From contig CANRBW010000120.1 of NCBI GenBank assembly GCA_947628975.1, positions 1 to 5,313 of the forward strand: 5,313 bases of DNA, written 5' to 3'. This document shows, one piece after another, positions 1 through 5,313 of the stretch. The notes under the pieces were generated by a model, which was given only the letters and a program-made list of their open reading frames with translations, did not search any database and had not been told where the DNA came from. The translations under genes and the position numbers were made by a program. Origin of the DNA: an uncultured Oscillospiraceae bacterium. GTDB taxonomy: Bacteria; Bacillota; Clostridia; Oscillospirales; Oscillospiraceae. Position 1 is the stretch's first letter; every line of letters begins with the position of its first letter.

Positions 1-189
1 GGGTTGACGCTGGAGAACACCTCGGAGCTGATCAACCGGCTGAAGGCGGACGCGCTGGTGAGCGAGGTGTTCGTCTCCACCGCCAACACCACCGAGGATA
101 ACGGCGCGGTCCACCGGGTCACGGAGATGACCATCCTCCTGGCCGACGCGGTGGAGCCGGAGGAGACGGGAGAGGAGGCGGCCAGGTAA
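1..189 (+). CDS. PilN-like type IV pilus assembly protein, C-terminal fragment (5' end outside window)
   Basis: The reading frame is open from base 1 and ends at TAA 187-189, so only the last 62 or so residues are visible. They fit the C-terminal end of the PilN/fimbrial assembly family: a Leu-Thr-Leu strand, then an 'EL-I-N-R-L-K' helix followed by 'EVFVSTANT', and a closing strand 'VTEMTILLADAV'. This is the ferredoxin-like half in which short helices alternate with a hydrophobic last strand. PilN is a bitopic membrane protein that pairs with PilO and binds PilM through its N-terminal tail, which is not in this window. The call is supported mainly by the PilO-like gene directly downstream, which overlaps it by one base (TAATG). 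The acidic tail (EPEETGEEAAR) carries the Shine-Dalgarno sequence of the next gene. An in-frame ATG does not appear near the start; the internal TTG at base 4 is not a credible initiation site because the homologous fold needs upstream sequence. A GspL C-terminal domain is the main alternative. Confidence 0.7.
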   Translation, partial: GLTLENTSELINRLKADALVSEVFVSTANTTEDNGAVHRVTEMTILLADAVEPEETGEEAAR

Positions 190-827
190 TGCTGACGCGG
201 AGCTTTACCCGCAGGGAGAAGATCCTGCTGTTGGTGCTGGTGCTGGTGATGATGGCGGGGCTTTACGTCCTGCTGGTGCACAACCCGGTGCAGAACAGCC
301 TGGCCCAGCTGGAGACGGAGCGGGAGGACGAGGACCTGCGGCTCCAGGTGGCCCAGGCGAGGATGCTCAAGTACAGCCAGATGAAGGCGGAGATGGAGGA
401 GATCTTCGCCATGCCGGAGGAGCAGGTCACCGTCATGCCCCACTACGACAACGCCGAGCGGCTGATGGTCCAGCTCAACCACATCTTCGGGGAGCTGGAG
501 TACGACCTGAACTTCTCCGAGGTGACCTTCCAGGACAAGGTGGCCACCAGAGGGGTGCAGTTCAGCTTCCGGGCCCCGGACTACCTGACCGCCAGGAGCA
601 TCATCCAGCAGCTGTCCCACACGGGGAACCGGTCGCTGATGAACACGCTGAACCTCGCCCCGGCGGAGGAGACGGGCTTTGCCACCGCCAACTCCCGGCG
701 GGACGCCGCCGGGGAGAGCCAGAACATCCTGGCCGGGCCGCTGACCGTCTCGGGCACCATCACCTTCTATGAGTACGCCCCCGCCGCCGCTACCCCGGAG
801 GAGAGCAACGGAGGCGGCCAGGGATGA
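189..827 (+). CDS. PilO-like type IV pilus inner-membrane assembly protein
   Basis: This 212-residue protein has the PilO/GspM layout. A short positively charged cytoplasmic tail (TRSFTRREK) is followed by one transmembrane helix at about residues 12-31 (runs of LLVLVLVMMAG). A Glu/Gln-rich heptad-like coiled coil covers about residues 35-72. A mixed alpha/beta extracytoplasmic domain from about residue 85 to 205 ends in a strand 'LTVSGTITFYEYAP', typical of the ferredoxin-like fold. In T4P systems PilO heterodimerises with PilN and aligns the motor and platform with the growing pilus. The ATG start overlaps the preceding stop (TAATG) and has a strong AGAGGAGG site at 171-178, 10 bases upstream. 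The TGA stop overlaps the next start (ATGA at 824-827), so translation is probably coupled on both sides. Length and topology fit; sequence identity to named PilO proteins looks low, so the call rests on architecture and position. GspM is the alternative. Confidence 0.75.
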   Translation: MLTRSFTRREKILLLVLVLVMMAGLYVLLVHNPVQNSLAQLETEREDEDLRLQVAQARMLKYSQMKAEMEEIFAMPEEQVTVMPHYDNAERLMVQLNHIFGELEYDLNFSEVTFQDKVATRGVQFSFRAPDYLTARSIIQQLSHTGNRSLMNTLNLAPAEETGFATANSRRDAAGESQNILAGPLTVSGTITFYEYAPAAATPEESNGGGQG

Positions 828-1588
828 GACACGCGCTGGTTCGCAAACTGAAAAGCGGCCGGGGCGCGTCCATCCTCATGGGGCTGCTCCTCTTGCTGGT
901 GTGCGCCATGGCGGGGGCCGCCGCCCTCACCGCCGCAGGGTCCAACGCGGGGCGGTACACCCATCTGCGCCAGGACCAGCAGCGGTATCTGGCCGTGGCC
1001 TCCGCCGCGCGGCTGGTCCGGGACGAGCTGTGCGGGGGGGAGTACACCGCCTCGGCGGAGCTGAGGGAGATCTACACCCACTACACCACCACCGACCCGG
1101 AGACCGGGGCGGTGAGCTGGCACACCCGCGGGCCGGAGTACACCCTGGACCCGGCGGTGGAGAACACCTGCGCCGGGAGCTTTCGGAACTGGCTGGGGCC
1201 AAAGGCCCTGGCCTTCTTCCAGGCCGGGCAGGTGCCGGGGGAGTGGTGGGACCTGGGCGGCCGGATGGAGCCCGCCACCCCCGACTCCCTCAAGTTGGAG
1301 GACCTGAAGGTCCGGGTGGAGGGCGTGGACGAGGAGCTGCTGGACCAGGTGAAGTGGAGTTTGGAGATGGGGCCGGACTACACCATCACCGCCCACTTCC
1401 AGCTGGAGGAGACGGACGAGGCGGGGAACACCGCCGCCTATTACGCCACCACCCTCACCATTCCCGCCCAGGTGAAGGCGGAGCAGACCATGCGCAACGA
1501 GAGCGCCGGCTCGCGGGACATCACCGTCACCGCCCAGAGCGTGACGGTGACCTGGCCCGCGGAGGGCGCGGTCATCCGGCAGGAGTGA
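824..1588 (+). CDS. PilX/GspK-like minor pseudopilin lacking Glu5
   Basis: A 254-residue protein with a basic leader (RHALVRKLKSGRG) and a hydrophobic helix at about residues 15-38. A prepilin-type junction is visible: cleavage after Gly14 would leave an N-terminus of Ala-Ser-Ile-Leu-Met, followed by a Leu-rich stretch. Position +5 is Met rather than the usual Glu. GspK and PilX minor pseudopilins are known to start in this manner, and in the type II secretion tip complex GspK lacks Glu5. After the helix comes 'QQRYLAVASAARLVRDEL', resembling the amphipathic continuation of pilin alpha-1. The rest is a beta-rich soluble domain of about 190 residues with two Cys (residues 70 and 113) that could form a disulphide, ending in alternating strands (ITVTAQSVTVTWP). 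The ATG overlaps the pilO-like stop (ATGA) and has GGAGG at 810-814. I do not recognise a specific family for the head domain. A plain signal-anchor protein is the alternative if Gly14 is not processed. Confidence 0.65.
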   Translation: MRHALVRKLKSGRGASILMGLLLLLVCAMAGAAALTAAGSNAGRYTHLRQDQQRYLAVASAARLVRDELCGGEYTASAELREIYTHYTTTDPETGAVSWHTRGPEYTLDPAVENTCAGSFRNWLGPKALAFFQAGQVPGEWWDLGGRMEPATPDSLKLEDLKVRVEGVDEELLDQVKWSLEMGPDYTITAHFQLEETDEAGNTAAYYATTLTIPAQVKAEQTMRNESAGSRDITVTAQSVTVTWPAEGAVIRQE

Positions 1589-1602
1589 GGGGGGCGCGGG
1601 AT

Positions 1603-1950
1603 ATGTTGAGGAGACAAAAACTTCGCGCCCGCCGGGGGGAGACCCTGGTGGAGGTGCTGGCGGCGATTTTGGTGTGCGGGATGGCCATCCTCCTGCTCAC
1701 CACCATGATCATGGTCTCCATGAACATCAACCGGCAGGCCAGGGAGATGGACCGGGGCGCGGACGGCTCCGGCGGCTTCTTCGGGGCGCTGTCCGCGGTG
1801 GAGACCCACGTCTTCACCGCCGAAGACCCGGCCTGTCAGGTGCGCTTTTCCGGCGCGGGGCAGGAGCCCATCGACGTGGAAGAGGTCCGGAGCTATACCG
1901 GGGGGGAGAACATCTCCCTCACCGCCTACGGGAAGGAGGCGGGGGCATGA
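1603..1950 (+). CDS. Minor prepilin with N-terminal methylation motif (PilV/GspI-like)
   Basis: A 115-residue protein. Its basic leader (RRQKLRARRG) ends in Gly12 and is followed by Glu-Thr-Leu-Val-Glu, giving the class III signal G|xxxxE with Glu at +5 (residue 17). A hydrophobic helix follows at about 18-39. A prepilin peptidase would cut after Gly12 and methylate the new N-terminal residue. The variant with Glu at +1 instead of Phe is common in Firmicute 'prepilin-type N-terminal cleavage/methylation' proteins and resembles GspI/PilV ('TLVEVLAA'). The head domain is small, about 75 residues, with one Cys at residue 80 in addition to one in the membrane helix. The start at 1603 is chosen because it gives the canonical short leader. 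The frame is open for hundreds of bases upstream, but that stretch overlaps gene 3 out of frame and has shadow composition. A GAGGGGGG site at 1587-1594 lies 8 bases upstream of the ATG. The stop overlaps the next start (ATGA). Confidence 0.8.
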   Translation: MLRRQKLRARRGETLVEVLAAILVCGMAILLLTTMIMVSMNINRQAREMDRGADGSGGFFGALSAVETHVFTAEDPACQVRFSGAGQEPIDVEEVRSYTGGENISLTAYGKEAGA

Positions 1951-2498
1951 CCCGGCGCGGGCGCAGGGCGCGCCGGGGCTTCTCCCTGGCGGAGTGCCTG
2001 GTGACGCTGTTGATCCTCTCCCTGATGAGCGCCCTGGCCTGCGGGGGGATCAGCAACGCCATGAAGAACCGGGTCCAGGCCATCCGGGTGGCGGACGCCC
2101 AGACGGTGGCCTCCACCGTGGCCCAGGCGGTGGCGGACCAGCTCCGCTACGGCCAGATCGCCCAGGTGGAGGCGGACGGGGTGGTGCTCTCCAGCGGCAC
2201 CTTTGGCCCCGGAGTCCGGCTGGAGCGGGACAGTCAGGGCCATGTGGTGGCCCAGCCGGTCACCGCCTCCGGCGGCGGGTACCTCCCCACGGGGGACGCC
2301 TACGACCTGCTGGGGGAGAAGGCGTACAGCGGCCTGGCCCTGGACGGGCTCTCCTTCACCGCCGAGACGGACGGGGACCGGGTGAAGAGCGTGACGGTGG
2401 CGCTGTCGGTGGACACCGCCGCCGGGGACGACGAGGGCGGGCACCTGTGGTCGCTGAACTACACCGTGTCGCCGCTGAATCCCCAGCTGGCGCTGTGA
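1947..2498 (+). CDS. Minor prepilin with N-terminal methylation motif (PilW/GspJ-like)
   Basis: A 183-residue protein with a very basic leader (TRRGRRARRG). Cleavage after Gly11 would leave Phe-Ser-Leu-Ala-Glu, a textbook type IV prepilin/type II pseudopilin signal with Phe +1 and Glu +5 (residue 16). The hydrophobic alpha-1 helix runs to about residue 35. It continues into a long helix (residues 38-70) with 'ADAQTVASTVAQAVADQLRYGQI', here broken up as ADAQTVAST then VAQAVADQLRYGQI, reminiscent of GspJ/PilW proteins. A beta-rich head of about 110 residues follows, ending with strands 'VKSVTVALSV' and 'HLWSLNYTVSPL', the final sheet seen in J-type pseudopilins. The ATG overlaps the previous stop (ATGA), with AAGGAGG at 1933-1939 spaced 7 bases away. 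An in-frame ATG further upstream (1674) exists but lies inside gene 4 and would destroy the leader. Assignment to J rather than H or G type is an inference from the helix and operon order. Confidence 0.8.
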   Translation: MTRRGRRARRGFSLAECLVTLLILSLMSALACGGISNAMKNRVQAIRVADAQTVASTVAQAVADQLRYGQIAQVEADGVVLSSGTFGPGVRLERDSQGHVVAQPVTASGGGYLPTGDAYDLLGEKAYSGLALDGLSFTAETDGDRVKSVTVALSVDTAAGDDEGGHLWSLNYTVSPLNPQLAL

Positions 2499-2524
2499 TG
2501 CGGGAAAGAGACGTCGGTATTTTA

Positions 2525-2545
2525 CCCGGCCCCAGAGGCCGCGGG
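2525..2545 (+). promoter_or_regulatory. Small GC-rich hairpin in the leader of the giant pilin gene
   Basis: Bases 2528-2531 (GGCC) pair with 2537-2540 (GGCC) around the loop CCAGA. CCC at 2525-2527 can pair with GGG at 2543-2545 across a two-base bulge. The run of T at 2554-2558 lies too far (8 bases) behind the stem for a standard intrinsic terminator, and it sits between the ribosome site and the start codon. It could be an attenuator or a processing/pausing element that tunes expression of the large protein, but similar stems arise easily by chance at this GC content. Confidence 0.2.
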
Positions 2546-2546
2546 C

Positions 2547-2553
2547 GAGGTGG
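2547..2553 (+). promoter_or_regulatory. Ribosome binding site deciding the start of the giant pilin gene
   Basis: GAGGTGG differs from the consensus GGAGG core by one base and lies 6 bases upstream of the ATG at 2560, separated by a T-rich spacer. It supports initiation at 2560, which yields the short basic prepilin leader, rather than at any internal methionine. Confidence 0.6.
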
Positions 2554-2559
2554 TTTTTG

Positions 2560-5313
2560 ATGAGAGGGAATGGGAAGAGAAGAAAAGGCTTCTCCCTGGC
2601 GGAACTGCTGGTGGTGATCGGGATCCTGGCGGCGCTGACCATGGTGGCGGTGCCCGCTATCCTGCACTATCAGCGGGTGTTGAAGTACACCGAGCTGGAC
2701 GACAACGCCAGGGCCATCTTCGTGGCCGCCCAGAACCACCTGACCGCCCTGCGCTCCGCCACCACGGAGACGCTGGCTCCCACCGCCGGCCATCCGGCGG
2801 TGGCGGTGCCCGACGGGGCCGCGGACGGGCTGGAGGACGGGACGGAGCTGTGGTACGTCTCCACCGACGTGGACGGGGCGGACCCGGACTGGCTGGTGCT
2901 CCCCGGCTCCATCGAGGAGGAGCTGGCCGCGGGGTGCTATCTGGTGGAGTTCGACCCGGCCTCCGGCGCGGTGTACGGGGTGTTCTTCCTGGAGCGGGAC
3001 GGCTCCCGCGCCCTGAACGAGAGCACCTATCGGAAGATCTGTCAGTATATGGACGACGGAAACTCCTGCCGGGTCCAGGAGGGCCGGCGGGCATTCGCCC
3101 GGTCCTCGGAGGGCTTCCCGGTGGGGTACTACGGCGCGGACGGGGACCTGGGCCTGGGCCGGCCGGATAGCCAGGCCCTGCCCACCCCGGTGATCAGGGT
3201 CATCAACGCCGAGGAGCTGTCTCTGGAGGTGGATACCGGCTCCGATTGGCCCACTGAGCTGCCCCAGGACCAGGTGTATCTGAGCGTCACCATCAGCGAC
3301 GGGACCACCGCCAAGACCCTGGTGGACAAGGGGCGGATCCAGAGCGGGAAGAAGGCCACGGTGGTGCTGGACACCCTGAAGACCTCGGGATACAGCCGCG
3401 GCGTGAACCAGAGCACCCCCGGCTGGACGGTGGGGGGCACCTTTGGCCAGTGGGTGGAGGGGACCTCCATCCTGCCGGGGAGCGACATCACCGTCAACGC
3501 CTCGGTCTGGTATGAGCCGGACGCGGACAAGGGGGTGACGGCCCTGCCCACCACCACGTCGGTGACGGTGAACAGCCTCTTCGCCGCCCGGACGGAGGAC
3601 ACGGTGGACGTGGCCTACGGCCGCCATCTGCAAAACCTGAGCACCTCCCTGGCCCATCCGGACCCCGCCATCACCGCCGCCCGACAGGTCCGGGAGATCG
3701 ACTTTACCAGGACCGGGGCGGAGGCCAGAGGGGCGATCTACTCCTGGGCGGACACCTATCCCGGCAAAAACCTCTCGGCGATCTACAACGCCAACCTGAC
3801 CAGCTATGACGGCAACAACCTGGCCATCCGGCACATGACCGCCAGCGGGATGCCCTACGGCGGCCTGTTCGGCAACTTCGACAAGGGGCGGCTGGCCAAC
3901 ATCGTGCTGGTGGACGCCGCGGTGACCGGCGGCGGCCCCACCGGGACGCTGGCCGGGGTGGCCGGAAAGGGCACCGGCGCGGCGCAGGTGGAGGTGGACA
4001 ACTGCCAGGTCTACCTCTCCGACTATACCGACGAGGCCAAGGTCAAGGGCGCCAACGCCGGCGGGATGATCGGCCTGGCCTGGAACGTGAAGATCGAAAA
4101 CTCCTTCGCCTCCACGGTGGTGAGCGGCTCCGGCTCCAGCAGCACGACGGGCGGCCTGGTGGGGAACAGCAACTCCCCCCTCACCATCCTCAACAGCTAC
4201 GCCGCCGGGCACCTCTCCGGCGGCACGGTGGGCGGCCTGGTGGGGACGCAGTCGGTCTCGGCGATGGAGATCCGGGACTGCTACGCCGCCGGGACCGTCG
4301 TCCAGGCCAGCAGGGCCGGGGGACTGGTGGGGTCGGTCACCGGGGGCGCGGCGGTGAGCCTTACCCGTTCCTACGCGGCGGTGGAGTACGGCCCGGAGGT
4401 GCCCGCCGGGGATAAGGTCAGCGGCGCGGCCCCCTCTCCCGCCAGGGCCAGCAACACCTATTACCTGGTGAAGTCCGGCGTGAACGAAAACGGGGTGGGT
4501 ACCGCCGTGGCCGACGCGGGACAGCTGCGCAAGGCCAACCTGGCCCTGGGCAGCGCCTTTACCGAGGGCGGCAACGCTACGGTGATGGCCCAGCCCTACA
4601 ACCTGCCCAACACCGGGGAGGGGACCCGCGAGCCCAGGCTCTACGCCCCCTACCCCTATCCCACCCTGTCCGTGGGGGAGAAGAAGCTCCCCCACTACGG
4701 CGACTGGCTCTCCAACGCCGACACGGCGTTTTTGGCCTATTACGAGCGCTACGCCGACGGGGCCTGGGGCGTCTGCTATCCCTTCTTCACCGAGGAGGGG
4801 ACGCAGAGCGTCGCCAGCACCCTCCGGGAGGGCGGGGAGGTGTTCGCCGTGGAGGACGGCTACGGCGTGCTCAGCCCCAGCGCCGTGAACAGCCTGCCGG
4901 TGGGGGCGGACACGGTGGCCCTGACCGGGACGGACTATACCCTCCCGGTGGAGGACAAGGACTGCGCGCTCTACACCCTGGACGGGGCGTGGCTCCAGAG
5001 CCACCACGGCTGGCAGCAGACGGCGGTGGGGGGCAAGGGAGTCTGGTTCAACGCCGACTTCGCCAAGACCGCCACCCTGGCCGATGCGGCCGGGACGACG
5101 CGGTACGCCGTCCGCACCGTGCGCCAGCTGGACAACATCGACGACCCGATCTACGCCGGGGAGAACGTGACCTTTGACCAGGACCTGACCATCGACGGCG
5201 CGGCCTATGTGGGTGCGGTCTACGGCAAGGGGGCGGGGGACTGGACCGCCTTTACGACGCAGTACGCCAACGCCCCCTTCGTTGGGACCCTGGACGGCCA
5301 CCGGGACAGGGGC
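2560..5313 (+). CDS. Giant prepilin-anchored GLUG-repeat adhesin-like protein (3' end outside window)
   Basis: The frame starts at ATG 2560 and stays open for 918 codons to the window edge. The leader (RGNGKRRKG) ends at Gly10 and is followed by Phe-Ser-Leu-Ala-Glu: a class III prepilin signal with Glu +5 at residue 15, then a hydrophobic helix to about residue 34. Residues 35-205 look like a pilin head (KYTELDDNARAIFVAAQNHL helix, then strands 'YLVEFDPASGAVYGVFFLE'). Residues 208-345 form a beta-rich, Ig-like region of unknown family. Residues 355-425 carry a lead-in (RHLQNLS ... REIDF ... SYDGNNLAIRHM) typical of sequence before GLUG repeats. Six GLUG-type repeats fill about 434-611. Residues 690-740 contain PYPYP, HYGDW and a YYERYADGAWG block. 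At 848-918 a second lead-in begins (RYAVRTVRQLDNI, DQDLTIDG, FVGTLDG) and is cut off. Ordinary pilins are 120-250 residues, so this is a strong outlier. I infer a processed pilin that displays an adhesive ectodomain. The partner, ligand and C-terminus are unknown. Confidence 0.85.
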   Translation, partial: MRGNGKRRKGFSLAELLVVIGILAALTMVAVPAILHYQRVLKYTELDDNARAIFVAAQNHLTALRSATTETLAPTAGHPAVAVPDGAADGLEDGTELWYVSTDVDGADPDWLVLPGSIEEELAAGCYLVEFDPASGAVYGVFFLERDGSRALNESTYRKICQYMDDGNSCRVQEGRRAFARSSEGFPVGYYGADGDLGLGRPDSQALPTPVIRVINAEELSLEVDTGSDWPTELPQDQVYLSVTISDGTTAKTLVDKGRIQSGKKATVVLDTLKTSGYSRGVNQSTPGWTVGGTFGQWVEGTSILPGSDITVNASVWYEPDADKGVTALPTTTSVTVNSLFAARTEDTVDVAYGRHLQNLSTSLAHPDPAITAARQVREIDFTRTGAEARGAIYSWADTYPGKNLSAIYNANLTSYDGNNLAIRHMTASGMPYGGLFGNFDKGRLANIVLVDAAVTGGGPTGTLAGVAGKGTGAAQVEVDNCQVYLSDYTDEAKVKGANAGGMIGLAWNVKIENSFASTVVSGSGSSSTTGGLVGNSNSPLTILNSYAAGHLSGGTVGGLVGTQSVSAMEIRDCYAAGTVVQASRAGGLVGSVTGGAAVSLTRSYAAVEYGPEVPAGDKVSGAAPSPARASNTYYLVKSGVNENGVGTAVADAGQLRKANLALGSAFTEGGNATVMAQPYNLPNTGEGTREPRLYAPYPYPTLSVGEKKLPHYGDWLSNADTAFLAYYERYADGAWGVCYPFFTEEGTQSVASTLREGGEVFAVEDGYGVLSPSAVNSLPVGADTVALTGTDYTLPVEDKDCALYTLDGAWLQSHHGWQQTAVGGKGVWFNADFAKTATLADAAGTTRYAVRTVRQLDNIDDPIYAGENVTFDQDLTIDGAAYVGAVYGKGAGDWTAFTTQYANAPFVGTLDGHRDRG
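3859..4389 (+). repeat. Six tandem GLUG-type protein repeats
   Basis: Within the giant pilin-like protein, repeat units begin at residues 434 (GGLFG), 462 (GTLAG), 501 (GGMIG), 531 (GGLVG), 558 (GGLVG) and 587 (GGLVG). Each is followed by a strand and a 'N/D-S/C-Y/F-A' turn such as ILNSYAAG, IRDCYAAG and LTRSYAAV. Spacing is 28, 39, 30, 27 and 29 residues; the second unit has a longer insert. The GLUG motif is known from bacterial surface and IgA-peptidase-type proteins, where it is thought to build repetitive beta structure. Units 4-6 are the best conserved, while units 1-3 are degenerate. Confidence 0.8.

Larger units (their letters stand above)
2498..2560 (+). other. Possible 20-codon coupling ORF between the prepilin and the giant pilin gene
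   Basis: A short open frame begins with an ATG that shares one base with the TGA of the preceding prepilin gene (TGATG, 2496-2500). It ends with a TGA that shares one base with the ATG of the following gene (TGATG, 2558-2562). The encoded peptide starts MRERDVGILP and is Gly/Arg-rich at its end, with no recognised domain. It could allow terminating ribosomes to travel across the only sizeable gap in the operon and reinitiate on the giant gene. No good Shine-Dalgarno site precedes it, so it would depend on reinitiation. It may be chance in GC-rich DNA. Confidence 0.3.

Noticed and set aside
767..1396. A 209-codon minus-strand frame opposite gene 3
   Set aside because: Shadow composition and no recognisable signal or domain; the sense gene is well supported.
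769..1602. An upstream extension of the gene 4 frame through gene 3
   Set aside because: It is Arg/Gly/His/Pro-rich and would bury the class III signal in the middle of the protein. Gene 3 in the other frame has a membrane helix, a ribosome site and stop-start overlaps.
2525..2558. An intrinsic terminator before the giant gene
   Set aside because: The stem is short and bulged, the T run is separated from it by a ribosome binding site, and the T run abuts a start codon, so efficient termination is unlikely.
2499..2559. A promoter in the gap before the giant gene
   Set aside because: No pair of -35 and -10 like boxes at suitable spacing could be seen; the operon probably reads through.
1926..2642. 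A 238-codon minus-strand frame across the second prepilin gene
   Set aside because: Shadow composition, crosses a gene boundary, and lies opposite a well-supported prepilin.
2550..3170. A 206-codon + strand frame overlapping the start of the giant gene
   Set aside because: The product is Gly/Arg-rich low-complexity; the frame starting at 2560 carries the prepilin motif and continues far longer.
2356..5301. A 981-codon open frame on the minus strand opposite the giant gene
   Set aside because: It uses the same codon boundaries as the + strand gene, so stops would require TTA, CTA or TCA codons in the sense gene, which this high-GC codon usage avoids. Its product is Gly/Val/His/Arg/Pro-rich without domains, while the sense frame has a clear signal peptide and repeats.

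Overview
The window reads as one strand-coherent operon fragment from a high-GC, Gram-positive-type anaerobe. The best guess is an Oscillospiraceae/Clostridia gut relative such as the Flavonifractor or Intestinimonas group. This rests on very GC-rich third codon positions, purine-rich Shine-Dalgarno sites, and the style of the prepilin and GLUG proteins. The organism assignment is an inference from remembered families; no database search was possible.

Layout, all on the + strand: (1) 1-189, the C-terminal end of a PilN-like type IV pilus (T4P) assembly protein, truncated by the window; (2) 189-827, a PilO-like inner-membrane alignment protein; (3) 824-1588, a membrane-anchored PilX/GspK-like minor pseudopilin with no Glu at position +5; (4) 1603-1950, a short class III-signal prepilin (PilV/GspI-like); (5) 1947-2498, a second minor prepilin (PilW/GspJ-like); (6) 2560 to the window end, a very large protein that begins with a textbook prepilin signal and continues as a modular, GLUG-repeat, adhesin-like ectodomain with no stop codon before base 5313. 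Genes 1/2, 2/3 and 4/5 overlap by 1 to 4 bases, and genes 3/4 are 14 bases apart. The only real gap is the 61 bases before gene 6. It is spanned exactly by a 20-codon open frame that starts on the gene 5 stop and ends on the gene 6 start.

Working model (inference): PilN and PilO form the inner-membrane platform that links the cytoplasmic PilM ring and motor (presumably upstream, outside the window) to the fibre. Genes 3, 4 and 5 resemble the K, I and J minor pseudopilins that prime or cap type II secretion and T4P fibres. Gene 6 would be a pilin whose globular head has been extended by hundreds of residues of beta-rich, GLUG-containing sequence. That would allow a prepilin-peptidase-processed adhesin to be displayed on, or at the tip of, a Gram-positive T4P-like filament. 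The hybrid prepilin-GLUG protein and its coupling to the minor pseudopilin set are the most interesting content. No RNA gene, mobile element, CRISPR array or convincing promoter was found, and no gene was supported on the minus strand.
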